The notes: a model not told the origin generated them from the sequence alone. Shown: positions 1 through 5,685, counted from the stretch's first letter. The stretch: DNA of 5,821 bases from an uncultured Acidimicrobiaceae bacterium (GCA_947258635.1 CAMYJM010000189.1:1-5821); one strand, 5' to 3'. Translations and numbers: made by a program.

Positions 1-1185
1 TCACTCTCCAACCTTGACGATGATGGCGTCGCCCTGGCCGCCGCCTCCACAGAGGGCGGCACCTCCGTAGCCGCCGCCGCGGCGGCGCAGCGCGCTGATG
101 AGCGTCACCATTATCCGAGCCCCGGTCGCCCCGAGCGGATGACCGAGGGCGACGGCGCCGCCGTTGACGTTGACCTTGGCGTTGTCGAGTTCGAGCATTC
201 GGGTCGACCACAGCGATACGGCGGCGAAAGCCTCGTTGAACTCGAACAGCGCCAGGTCGCGCGTTTCGAGACCGGCGTGCTTCATGGCGACCCGCAGCGC
301 CTCGGCGGGGCGCTCGTGGAGGGTGGCGTCGGGCCCGGCGGTCTGCCCATAGCTGATGATCTCGGCGATAATCGGCAAACCGGCGGCCTCGGCGGCAACC
401 CTGTCGGCGACAACAAGGGCGGCGGCACCGTCGGACACCTGTGAGGCGTTCCCGGCGGTGATCGTGCCGTCGTCCACGAAGGCGGGACGCAGTTTGGCCA
501 GCGACTCGGGGGTCGTGCCGCGGCGAATGCCCTCGTCCTGGTCCACAATCAAAGGGTCGCCACGGCGTTGTGCCACCGAGACCGCAGTGATCTCATCGGC
601 GAACTCGCTGCTGTCGGTGGCGGCGGCAGCCCGCTCATGGCTTTGGGCGGCCCACTCGTCCTGCTCCTCGCGACCGATGTTGAGGAGCCGGTTCTTCATG
701 TCGGACGACTCCCCCATGGTGCAGTGGTCGAACGCGCACCACAGGCCGTCATGGGTCAAGGCGTCGACCAGCGTCGCGTCGCCGATGCCGAGTCCCTGGC
801 GCGCTCTGGGAAGAACGTACGGGGCATTGGTCATCGACTCCATGCCTCCGGCGATCAGGAAGTGGGCCTCACCGAGGCGAACCCGGCGACCGGCATCTGC
901 TACCGCCGCCATGCCCGACAGGCACACCTTGTTGATGGTGACGGCCGGCACCGTCATCGGGATCCCTGCGGCGCGGGCCGCCTGCCGCGCTGTGATTTGC
1001 CCCTGGCCGGCCTGGATCACGTGGCCCATGAGGACCTCGTCGATCTGGTCGCCAGTCAGCTGGGCACGGTCGAGTGCCGCCGTGATGGCGGACGCTCCCA
1101 GTTCCATCGCAGTGAGAGGAGTGAATGCTCCGTTGAATCGGCCGATCGGAGTACGAACGGCGGAGCAGATGACAGGATTCGCCAC
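1..1185 (-). CDS. Acetyl-CoA C-acetyltransferase (thiolase)
   Basis: This is a full-length 394-residue thiolase of the usual family length, with the stop codon at bases 1-3. Thiolases reversibly condense two acyl-CoAs or cleave 3-ketoacyl-CoA in the cytoplasm. Visible catalytic elements are the nucleophile Cys88 in NKVCLSGM, the NEAF motif at 317-320, His349 in GHPLGATGAR, and Cys379 in CGGGGQG. GGMESMTNAPY (113-123) and GNASQVSDGAAA (245-256) are also family signatures. These match biosynthetic or degradative acetyl-CoA acetyltransferases (AtoB/PhaA/FadA type); the sequence does not decide the direction or chain length. The start is GTG, chosen because a perfect AGGAGG lies 4 bases upstream. 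It lies 66 bases after the carboxylase epsilon-like gene and is probably co-transcribed with it and the epimerase. The residue after the nucleophilic Cys is Leu, where Ala or Gly is more common. Confidence 0.95.
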   Translation of the reverse strand: MANPVICSAVRTPIGRFNGAFTPLTAMELGASAITAALDRAQLTGDQIDEVLMGHVIQAGQGQITARQAARAAGIPMTVPAVTINKVCLSGMAAVADAGRRVRLGEAHFLIAGGMESMTNAPYVLPRARQGLGIGDATLVDALTHDGLWCAFDHCTMGESSDMKNRLLNIGREEQDEWAAQSHERAAAATDSSEFADEITAVSVAQRRGDPLIVDQDEGIRRGTTPESLAKLRPAFVDDGTITAGNASQVSDGAAALVVADRVAAEAAGLPIIAEIISYGQTAGPDATLHERPAEALRVAMKHAGLETRDLALFEFNEAFAAVSLWSTRMLELDNAKVNVNGGAVALGHPLGATGARIMVTLISALRRRGGGYGGAALCGGGGQGDAIIVKVGE

Positions 1186-1189
1186 TGAG

Positions 1190-1195
1190 CCTCCT
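1190..1195 (-). promoter_or_regulatory. Shine-Dalgarno site of the thiolase gene
   Basis: On the minus strand this reads AGGAGG, a perfect match to the anti-SD complement, 4 bases before the GTG at 1183-1185. It fixes GTG as the thiolase start. Confidence 0.85.
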
Positions 1196-1251
1196 GTGGT
1201 TGTTTGGCTACCGACAGGATACCGGCGCCCGACCCGGACTGGGCTGGCCCG

Positions 1252-1503
1252 CTACGGATTGAGGCCCTCGGCCGGCTCGACTTCCGCCCACGGCATTGCG
1301 TTGTAGTTCTGGGAGGGCAGCGGCGCCACCGTCTGCCGGGGCCGCCAGGCGAGCACCCACGAGCTCTGCCGGGGACGAGAGGCCGGTGTCGCCCGGGCGG
1401 CGGCTTCTTCGGCCGACAGGTGGTCGAGGACTGCCATGATCGCCGCCGTCTCGTGGGGGCCGGCGCCGCCGACGATCTCAGGGGGCGGGGTGGTGTCACT
1501 CAT
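1252..1503 (-). CDS. Probable acyl-CoA carboxylase epsilon subunit
   Basis: This 83-residue protein resembles the small epsilon subunits of actinobacterial acetyl/propionyl-CoA carboxylases, which help the biotin (alpha) and carboxyltransferase (beta) subunits assemble. Visible support: an N-terminal stretch IVGGAGPHETAAIMAVLDHL (10-29) fits the family pattern of a short strand, a Gly-Pro turn and an Ala-rich helix (about 17-37). A Pro/Ala/Arg-rich linker then leads to RQSSWVLAWRPR (45-56), like the conserved Ser-x-Trp and basic C-terminal region. A further Trp sits at 72. The ATG overlaps the end of the epimerase gene by 8 bases (ATGAGTGA), with no good Shine-Dalgarno site, which points to translational coupling. 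The epimerase neighbour fits a propionyl-CoA carboxylase role. No alpha or beta subunit is in the window. The family is divergent and short, so the assignment is moderate; the alternative is a lineage-specific protein of unknown function. Confidence 0.62.
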   Translation of the reverse strand: MSDTTPPPEIVGGAGPHETAAIMAVLDHLSAEEAAARATPASRPRQSSWVLAWRPRQTVAPLPSQNYNAMPWAEVEPAEGLNP

Positions 1504-1906
1504 CGGGTAACTCTACGAGCTCGATGAGGGTGCCGGCGAACGCCGCCGGGTGCACGAATGCAATCTTGGCGCCGCGCCCGCCGGTCCGTGCCGTTTCATC
1601 GATGAGGCGGGCTCCCTCGCCCCGGAGGTCTTGCAGTGCGGCCGCGATGTCGGGAACGGCGTAGGCGATGTGATGGAGCCCTTCGCCGTACTTCGTCAGG
1701 AATCTCCCCACGGGGGTGTCCCCGGAAAGCGGCGCCAGGAGCTGGACGAAAGAGCCGCCGATCGGGATCATGGCCTCCTCGACACCCTGGTCCGCCACCA
1801 CCTCACGCCACAAGGGCTCGGCGCCAAACAACTGCCGATGACGTTCAATCGCCTCATCCAGATCATCAACGGCGATGGCAACGTGATCGATGTTGTAAGG
1901 CGTCAT
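1496..1906 (-). CDS. mce: Methylmalonyl-CoA epimerase
   Basis: This 136-residue protein of the vicinal-oxygen-chelate (glyoxalase) fold interconverts the (S) and (R) forms of methylmalonyl-CoA between propionyl-CoA carboxylase and the B12-dependent mutase. Two beta-alpha-beta-beta-beta modules are visible, opening at IDHVAIAVDDLDEAI (6-20) and LHHIAYAVPDI (77-87). Expected metal ligands are His8, Gln55 (FVQLLAP), His79 and Glu129 (GTLIELVE); Glu43/Glu44 in GVEEAMIPIG occupy the region of a catalytic acid. HPAAFAGTLIEL near the C-terminus is characteristic of the epimerase rather than of lactoylglutathione lyase. Length is typical. The ATG at 1904-1906 is the only sensible start, yet no Shine-Dalgarno site precedes it; instead an inverted repeat ends four bases before it. 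The 3' end overlaps the epsilon-subunit gene. No mutase gene lies in the window. Confidence 0.93.
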   Translation of the reverse strand: MTPYNIDHVAIAVDDLDEAIERHRQLFGAEPLWREVVADQGVEEAMIPIGGSFVQLLAPLSGDTPVGRFLTKYGEGLHHIAYAVPDIAAALQDLRGEGARLIDETARTGGRGAKIAFVHPAAFAGTLIELVELPDE

Positions 1907-1910
1907 TTCG

Positions 1911-1928
1911 ATCGAATCAGAATTCGAT
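1911..1928 (-). promoter_or_regulatory. Inverted repeat abutting the epimerase start
   Basis: ATCGAAT and ATTCGAT form a perfect 7-bp inverted repeat with a 4-base spacer, ending four bases before the epimerase ATG. A 10-bp perfect palindrome, TTCGATCGAA (1907-1916), overlaps it. In RNA this would be a hairpin over the ribosome landing zone; in DNA it could be an operator. The symmetry is seen directly; the function is inferred. Confidence 0.4.
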
Positions 1929-1961
1929 GGACGTGCTCGGCGGGGTTCGGCTCTGTCGCTT

Positions 1962-2315
1962 TCAACTTCCTTCGGCTTTCTTGGTTTGGCGGGCTTCGTG
2001 GTCCTCTACAACGTAGTGGGCGATTCGTTCGATGAGGGCGATGAGGAGGCCGATCCCCATCAGGATGATGACGATGGTGAAGACCTTAGAGAGCGCTCGG
2101 TCCGGGGCGAGGTCGCCGTAACCGACGGTCGTCAGTGTGATGACCGTGAAGTAGAACGAGTCGAGCCAGCCCCAGCCCTCCACGGCGCGGTAGAAGACGG
2201 TGCCGGAGCCGATGACGAGGCTGACCAGGTAGAACAGACCGCGAAATGCCGGCTCCTGAAAGCCACGCCGCACGGCCCGGAAGAATCGAACAGCCACAGC
2301 CCAAATCGCGATCAA
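1962..2315 (-). CDS. Two-transmembrane potassium channel (ion_trans_2 type)
   Basis: This 117-residue membrane protein has the minimal pore layout of a KcsA-like potassium channel: outer helix about 25-43, pore helix about 50-61, selectivity filter TTVGYGD at 62-68, and inner helix about 77-95 with glycines (Gly87, Gly89) where the gating hinge usually lies. The filter is canonical, so selective K+ conduction as a tetramer in the cytoplasmic membrane is expected. The N-terminus carries an arginine-rich amphipathic stretch (RFFRAVRRGF, 10-19). The C-terminus is a short charged tail with no RCK nucleotide- or ion-binding domain, so gating must come from elsewhere, for example pH, voltage, lipid or a partner. 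The start is TTG, supported by GGAGGT four bases upstream. A histidine kinase gene lies 87 bases upstream on the same strand, separated by a tandem repeat. Confidence 0.92.
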   Translation of the reverse strand: MIAIWAVAVRFFRAVRRGFQEPAFRGLFYLVSLVIGSGTVFYRAVEGWGWLDSFYFTVITLTTVGYGDLAPDRALSKVFTIVIILMGIGLLIALIERIAHYVVEDHEARQTKKAEGS

Positions 2316-2319
2316 ACCG

Positions 2320-2325
2320 ACCTCC
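2320..2325 (-). promoter_or_regulatory. Shine-Dalgarno site of the potassium channel gene
   Basis: On the minus strand this reads GGAGGT (within GGGGAGGT), four bases before the TTG at 2313-2315. It is a strong site and decides in favour of the rare TTG start, since no ATG or GTG is suitably placed. Confidence 0.75.
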
Positions 2326-2339
2326 CCGTGTTTCGCTGG

Positions 2340-2345
2340 AGATTA
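2340..2345 (-). promoter_or_regulatory. Candidate -10 element for the potassium channel gene
   Basis: The minus strand reads TAATCT, close to TATAAT, about 24 bases before the TTG, with the Shine-Dalgarno site between. A convincing -35 is not visible; the region where it should lie is inside the heptad repeat. This is inferred from position and similarity only. Confidence 0.3.
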
Positions 2346-2350
2346 CGCGA

Positions 2351-2406
2351 TACCTAATACCTAGTACTCAGTACTCAGTACTTAGTACTTAGTAATAGAT
2401 ACTCAT
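2351..2406. repeat. 7-bp tandem repeat, consensus TACYYAG
   Basis: Eight consecutive heptamers read, on the plus strand, TACCTAA, TACCTAG, TACTCAG twice, TACTTAG twice, then the degenerate TAATAGA and TACTCAT. Adjacent units create repeated AGTACT palindromes. The tract is AT-rich in a GC-rich setting and lies between the histidine kinase and channel genes. The stop codon of the kinase lies in the last unit. Because the period is 7, TAA/TAG/TGA triplets move through successive frames, so both strands carry many stops. No protein or RNA gene explains it. Confidence 0.85.
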
Positions 2407-3695
2407 CCCGTTCGCCGGATGGGCGTGATGTTGTCCTCGGGGGGCGCGCCGGACTGGACTTCGTCGGAGTCCGGGGCGCTGAGGACGGTGAACAGGAATT
2501 GGGCGCCGGTCGGGAAGCGGGGCTCGAACCAGAGATCGCCACCCATGGCCCGGGCCAGCTTGCGGGCGATCGGCAGGCCGAGGCCGACTCCCTCGGAGCG
2601 GGCATCTCCCTTCACTGCCTGTTCGAAGTGCTCGAAGATCCGCTCCCTGTCCTCGACCGGGATGCCGCCGCCGTTGTCCGCGATTACGACTTTGTAACTG
2701 TCGCCCATGAGCTCGCCGGCGATCAACACCTGGTCGCCGCCGTATTTGCGGGAGTTCTCGAGAAGGTTCCGGAAGATCTGACGGAGCCGATTGGGGTCGG
2801 CGCTGACTCGGACATCTGCCGGGATGTCGATCTGTACCTCGCGAGTGGTCCCTGCGAAGACGAGACGGGTCACCTCAAATGCCTCGTCACGGAGCGCGAT
2901 CGTCGTGGGTTCCAGCCGCAACCGGCCCGCCTCGAGGCGCGGGATCACGAGAATGTCCTCCACCAGGTTGGCCAAATGCTGTGTCTCTCCTCGCATTATC
3001 AGGAGAAACTCATCGACTTCCTTCGGCGGCAGCCGCGACCAGCTTTCGCGCAGCGTGTCGGAGAAGCCCCCGATCGACGTGAGCGGCGTACGGAGCTCGT
3101 GGCTCACCATGGAGACGAACTCGTCCTTCACCTCGACGGCGCGCTTTTCGGCATCGAGGGCTTTCCTGTGCCTTTCCCCGGCGGCGAAAAGCGCTCGTCC
3201 GGTGGCGTACAGCAATTCGGCGACGATCGCCGCGGCGGCGAACATGGCGCCGAGCTCGACGATCAAGTTCTCGTCGCTCGTTTCCACGAGCGGTGCCAGG
3301 AGAGCGATTGGCACGGCCCACAGCAACGCGTAGCCGATGATGATCACGCCCTGCTTCAGCGGTGTCAGCAGTAGCGCACCGACTACGAGGTAAACGAAGC
3401 CGGCACCCTCGATCCCGCCGGAGAATCCTCGGATGAGGCTGAATCCTCCGAGCAGCGTGGCGTCGAGTACCAGCGACGGAACGGCCGACGAGCCGTGGCT
3501 GCGGGCGACAAGGGCCTGGATGGTGAGGGTGAGTGCGGCCGCCACCAGGTAGGGCGTGGAAGGGGCAGATGCCATCCATGCCTGGACTGCGGCACCGGCC
3601 GCAACGAGGCCGCCGATGAATCGGGCGCCGTTGTACGAACGGCGGACGTCGTGGTAGTCAATGGGGGCGCCGTATCGGGGTGTTGCTATCGGCAT
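2403..3695 (-). CDS. Membrane sensor histidine kinase (orphan)
   Basis: This is a 430-residue HisKA-type histidine kinase. It begins with a membrane sensor of about six hydrophobic helices (roughly 24-42, 48-66, 73-90, 98-112, 115-137, 143-172) and almost no extracytoplasmic loop, so the signal is probably sensed in or near the membrane. A short charged helix (173-190) leads to the H-box VSHELRTPLTSI with phospho-acceptor His199. The ATP domain shows an N-box with Asn314 in LLENSRKY, the G1 box DNGGGIP (340-346), the F-box FEHFEQ (354-359) and the G2 box GVGLGLPIA (369-377). All catalytic boxes are intact. The ATG is the only start between an upstream in-frame TAA and the body of the protein, although no clear Shine-Dalgarno site is present. 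No response regulator is adjacent: upstream is a PHP phosphoesterase (63-base gap), downstream a potassium channel. The sensed signal and the partner are unknown. Confidence 0.93.
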   Translation of the reverse strand: MPIATPRYGAPIDYHDVRRSYNGARFIGGLVAAGAAVQAWMASAPSTPYLVAAALTLTIQALVARSHGSSAVPSLVLDATLLGGFSLIRGFSGGIEGAGFVYLVVGALLLTPLKQGVIIIGYALLWAVPIALLAPLVETSDENLIVELGAMFAAAAIVAELLYATGRALFAAGERHRKALDAEKRAVEVKDEFVSMVSHELRTPLTSIGGFSDTLRESWSRLPPKEVDEFLLIMRGETQHLANLVEDILVIPRLEAGRLRLEPTTIALRDEAFEVTRLVFAGTTREVQIDIPADVRVSADPNRLRQIFRNLLENSRKYGGDQVLIAGELMGDSYKVVIADNGGGIPVEDRERIFEHFEQAVKGDARSEGVGLGLPIARKLARAMGGDLWFEPRFPTGAQFLFTVLSAPDSDEVQSGAPPEDNITPIRRTG

Positions 3696-3758
3696 GGGCG
3701 TTCTGTGAACTCGGCGATCACTGTCTAGTTATCGGTCCTGCGCAGGGTACCTTGACCG

Positions 3759-4607
3759 TCAGCGGAGGCTATCGCGCAACGCGACAAGCTCTTCCAGGGA
3801 TCGTTCGGGAACGACGAGGTCACCGCGCCCCACACCAACTCGCAGTTCCGGCTTGTAGCTCCCGTGGTAGTCGGAGCCTCCGGTAGCGGCGATGCCCAGA
3901 TCAACGCAGAGCTCAGCCAGATGGGCCCGCAGCTCGGGCCGGTACTCACCGTAGTGGGCCTCGATGCCACCGAGGCCTGCCGCGGCCAGCCCGGTGAAGG
4001 CTTCCCGGTAGTCCGCGGCCGCCACCCCGAGGGTGTGCGGATGGGCGATGGAAGTCACTGCACCCGATTGGGTCGCGAGCTCGATGGCCTCGACCGCTTC
4101 CAATCGAGCGCGGGGAAGGTAGGCGGGCCGCCCGGTGGCGAGGTAGAGATCGAAGGCATGGTTGATGCTCTCGGCGTGGCCTTTGCGCACCAGGACCGCG
4201 GCGAAGTGAGGCCGGCCGATGCCGGTTCCGCCTGCTTCGGCGGAGACTTCTTCAAAGGTGATCTCCACCCCGAGCTCGTTGAGCCGGTCGACCATACGCA
4301 CATTGCGGTTGCTGCGGCTCTCCTGAATCTCGTGCAAGCGGTCCTGGAGGGGTCCCGACCCGGGCTCGAGAAAGTAGACGAGCAGGTGCATCGGTCCGCC
4401 GTTCCACGCCACCGACAGCTCGGCACCCGAGATCAGCTCGATACCGGTGGCCGCGGCCGCGGCGCGGGCTCGGGGGATGCCGTTGAGATTGTCATGATCG
4501 GTGAGGGCGATCGCCGAGAGGCCGGCTGCGGCGGCGGCTGCCACGATCGTCTCAGGATCGTCGGTACCGTCCGAGAAGAAGGAGTGGAGATGGAGGTCGA
4601 CGGCCAT
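3759..4607 (-). CDS. PHP-domain metal-dependent phosphoesterase
   Basis: This 282-residue protein of the PHP family (COG0613 type) resembles 3',5'-nucleoside bisphosphate phosphatases and the YciV/RNase AM group, which act on nucleotide or RNA 5' ends using a multinuclear metal centre. The motifs are complete: DLHLHS (4-9) followed by SDG (12-14), LTDHD (35-39), Glu63 in GAELS, His74, GRPHFA with His134, IAHPH with His189 and His191, and GGSDYHG with Asp246 and His248. The helical insertion between about 85 and 160 is normal for this subgroup. Length and motif order indicate a working enzyme; the exact substrate cannot be read from sequence, and histidinol phosphatase or a polymerase PHP domain fit less well. 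It starts 14 bases after the small membrane protein gene with no clear Shine-Dalgarno site, so it is probably in the same transcript. Confidence 0.9.
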   Translation of the reverse strand: MAVDLHLHSFFSDGTDDPETIVAAAAAAGLSAIALTDHDNLNGIPRARAAAAATGIELISGAELSVAWNGGPMHLLVYFLEPGSGPLQDRLHEIQESRSNRNVRMVDRLNELGVEITFEEVSAEAGGTGIGRPHFAAVLVRKGHAESINHAFDLYLATGRPAYLPRARLEAVEAIELATQSGAVTSIAHPHTLGVAAADYREAFTGLAAAGLGGIEAHYGEYRPELRAHLAELCVDLGIAATGGSDYHGSYKPELRVGVGRGDLVVPERSLEELVALRDSLR

Positions 4608-4621
4608 AGGCGCTGACGGCG

Positions 4622-4852
4622 CTAGGGGGCTTCGGTGGTTTCGACCAGCGTGGTCGTGGTCGTCAGCACGGGCTCGTCGTCAGAGCTGTTGAGAATCAGG
4701 TTCGACAGGAAGAAGAGGACGACGACGACGAGGCCGATCTTGGACCACCGGATCGTCCGAGATTTGATCTTGGCACGGGTCTGCTGCTTCTTCAGCTCAG
4801 CCTGACGCAGCTCCCGGTTGGCTCGCTGTCGGTCTCGCTTGGTCGTTGCCAT
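4622..4852 (-). CDS. Small single-pass membrane protein with basic N-terminus
   Basis: This 76-residue protein is of no named family that I recognise. Residues 5-31 are strongly charged and likely helical (rich in Lys, Arg, Gln, Glu). One membrane helix spans about 38-55 (GLVVVVLFFLSNLIL core). The tail is acidic and Thr-rich (SSDDEP, then five Thr in a row). By the positive-inside rule the N-terminus is cytoplasmic and the tail outside. The same plan, a basic helix, one membrane helix and a low-complexity linker, forms the N-terminus of many actinobacterial membrane-anchored cyclophilins, and a cyclophilin gene lies only 36 bases upstream. I infer a stand-alone anchor or partner of that enzyme. 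The start is ATG, preceded by a weak GGTGA and by a TATAGT box nine bases upstream. It is short, but codon style and operon placement support it being real. Confidence 0.78.
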   Translation of the reverse strand: MATTKRDRQRANRELRQAELKKQQTRAKIKSRTIRWSKIGLVVVVLFFLSNLILNSSDDEPVLTTTTTLVETTEAP

Positions 4853-4861
4853 GTCACCGGG

Positions 4862-4867
4862 ACTATA
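4862..4867 (-). promoter_or_regulatory. Candidate -10 element before the small membrane protein
   Basis: The minus strand reads TATAGT, one mismatch from TATAAT, with nine bases between it and the ATG. Transcription would begin almost at the start codon, giving a leaderless or near-leaderless message. CCGGG and CCCGG arms (4857-4861 and 4873-4877) flank it. No -35 is evident. Confidence 0.3.
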
Positions 4868-4888
4868 GGAACCCCGGCCCCGGCGGCG

Positions 4889-5641
4889 TCAATCGACCTC
4901 GGCGATGGTGATCGACTCGATGTAGACGCTTTCGAGCGGAACGCTTGTCTCGCCCCGGCTGGTGCCCAGCGGCACGCTCGCAATTGCCGTCATCGTGTCG
5001 AAGCCGTCGACCACCACACCGAATGCGTTGTACAGCGGAGGCAGCGACGAATCGCCGAGCATTATGAAGAACTGCGAGCCCGTTGAATTCGGTCCGGCGT
5101 TCGCCATGGCCAGGACCCCCGTTGAATACGCGAAGCCTGAGGCCGGGGGCTCGTCGGGGATGATGTAGCCCGGCCCGCCGCGTCCGGTGCCCGTCGGGTC
5201 GCCCGCCTGGATCACGAAGCCGGGGACGACACGGTGGGAGACCGATCCGTCGAAATAACCCTCCTGGGCCAGGAAAACGAATGAGTTGACGGTTTCGGGT
5301 GCGATGGCGGGGTCGAGCTCGACGACGATCGGTCCGCACGATGTCGTGATCGTCGCGCGCACTTTCACGTTCGGGTCGAGCAGCATGTCGGTGGCCTCGG
5401 TATACCCCTTGGCTTGGTTCTCGGGCGGTTGGGTGGCGCCGCATGCGGTGGGCTGGTCCCGGAAACCTGCGTAGTCGGACGGGGGCGCGGCCGATGGAGC
5501 GGCCGTTGCCAGCGGAACCAAGGGCGCCGTTGTGGTTGGGGCGGCGGTAGTGGTGGTTGTCGGGTCGGCGCCGCCGCCGCATGCCGCGACGAGCATCAGG
5601 CCGGCGGCCGCCGCGGCGAGCGTCTTGGTCGATCGAGCCAT
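4889..5641 (-). CDS. Exported cyclophilin-type peptidyl-prolyl isomerase lipoprotein
   Basis: This 250-residue protein is predicted to catalyse cis-trans isomerisation of Xaa-Pro bonds outside the cytoplasmic membrane. The N-terminus is a signal peptide with a lipobox, LVAAC, giving a lipidated Cys21. A Thr/Ala/Pro-rich linker (about 28-55) follows, then a short segment with Cys67, then the cyclophilin domain from about residue 94. Domain hallmarks are APETVNSFVFLA, YFDG, HRVVPGFVIQAGDPTGTGRGGPG (catalytic Arg137, Gln145), GSQFFI (188-193) and the AFGVVVDG strand. Ser replaces the Phe that usually precedes the His-Arg pair. Cys67 and Cys102 could form a disulfide, as expected only for an exported protein. 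I prefer the ATG at 5641, with GGTGA five bases upstream. A GTG nine bases further upstream (5650) is possible and would suit a leaderless message from TAACCT. Confidence 0.93.
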   Translation of the reverse strand: MARSTKTLAAAAAGLMLVAACGGGADPTTTTTAAPTTTAPLVPLATAAPSAAPPSDYAGFRDQPTACGATQPPENQAKGYTEATDMLLDPNVKVRATITTSCGPIVVELDPAIAPETVNSFVFLAQEGYFDGSVSHRVVPGFVIQAGDPTGTGRGGPGYIIPDEPPASGFAYSTGVLAMANAGPNSTGSQFFIMLGDSSLPPLYNAFGVVVDGFDTMTAIASVPLGTSRGETSVPLESVYIESITIAEVD

Positions 5642-5656
5642 GAGAATCACCGGGGG

Positions 5657-5662
5657 AGGTTA
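5657..5662 (-). promoter_or_regulatory. Candidate -10 element for the cyclophilin gene
   Basis: The minus strand reads TAACCT (TANNNT type), six bases before the alternative GTG start and 15 before the preferred ATG. No -35 is visible. Placement in a 60-base divergent gap makes a promoter necessary; this exact element is a weak guess. Confidence 0.28.
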
Positions 5663-5685
5663 GATGAGGCTCCGGGCTAGGCCGG

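Noticed and set aside
356..1306. 316-codon open frame on the plus strand
   Set aside because: It lies antisense to the thiolase, whose catalytic motifs are all intact; the translation has no recognisable domain and is typical of open antisense frames in GC-rich coding DNA.
1937..1965. Promoter for the epimerase from a TTGAAA at 1960-1965 (minus strand)
   Set aside because: The sequence 17 bases downstream reads CGCCGA, unlike a -10 element, and the TTGAAA overlaps the channel stop codon by chance.
2351..2406. CRISPR array
   Set aside because: Units are 7 bp and directly contiguous, with no spacers and no cas genes nearby.
2499..3374. 291-codon open frame on the plus strand
   Set aside because: It is antisense to the histidine kinase with complete H, N, G1, F and G2 boxes; the antisense product shows no domain or membrane pattern.
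3864..4616. 250-codon open frame on the plus strand
   Set aside because: It is antisense to the PHP phosphoesterase, which has every metal-binding motif; the frame has no independent support.
4608..4624. Imperfect GGCGCT repeat and bulged stem between the PHP gene and the small membrane protein gene
   Set aside because: The symmetry is short and needs a bulge, has no T-tract, and lies in a 14-base gap of a likely operon; it does not look like a terminator.
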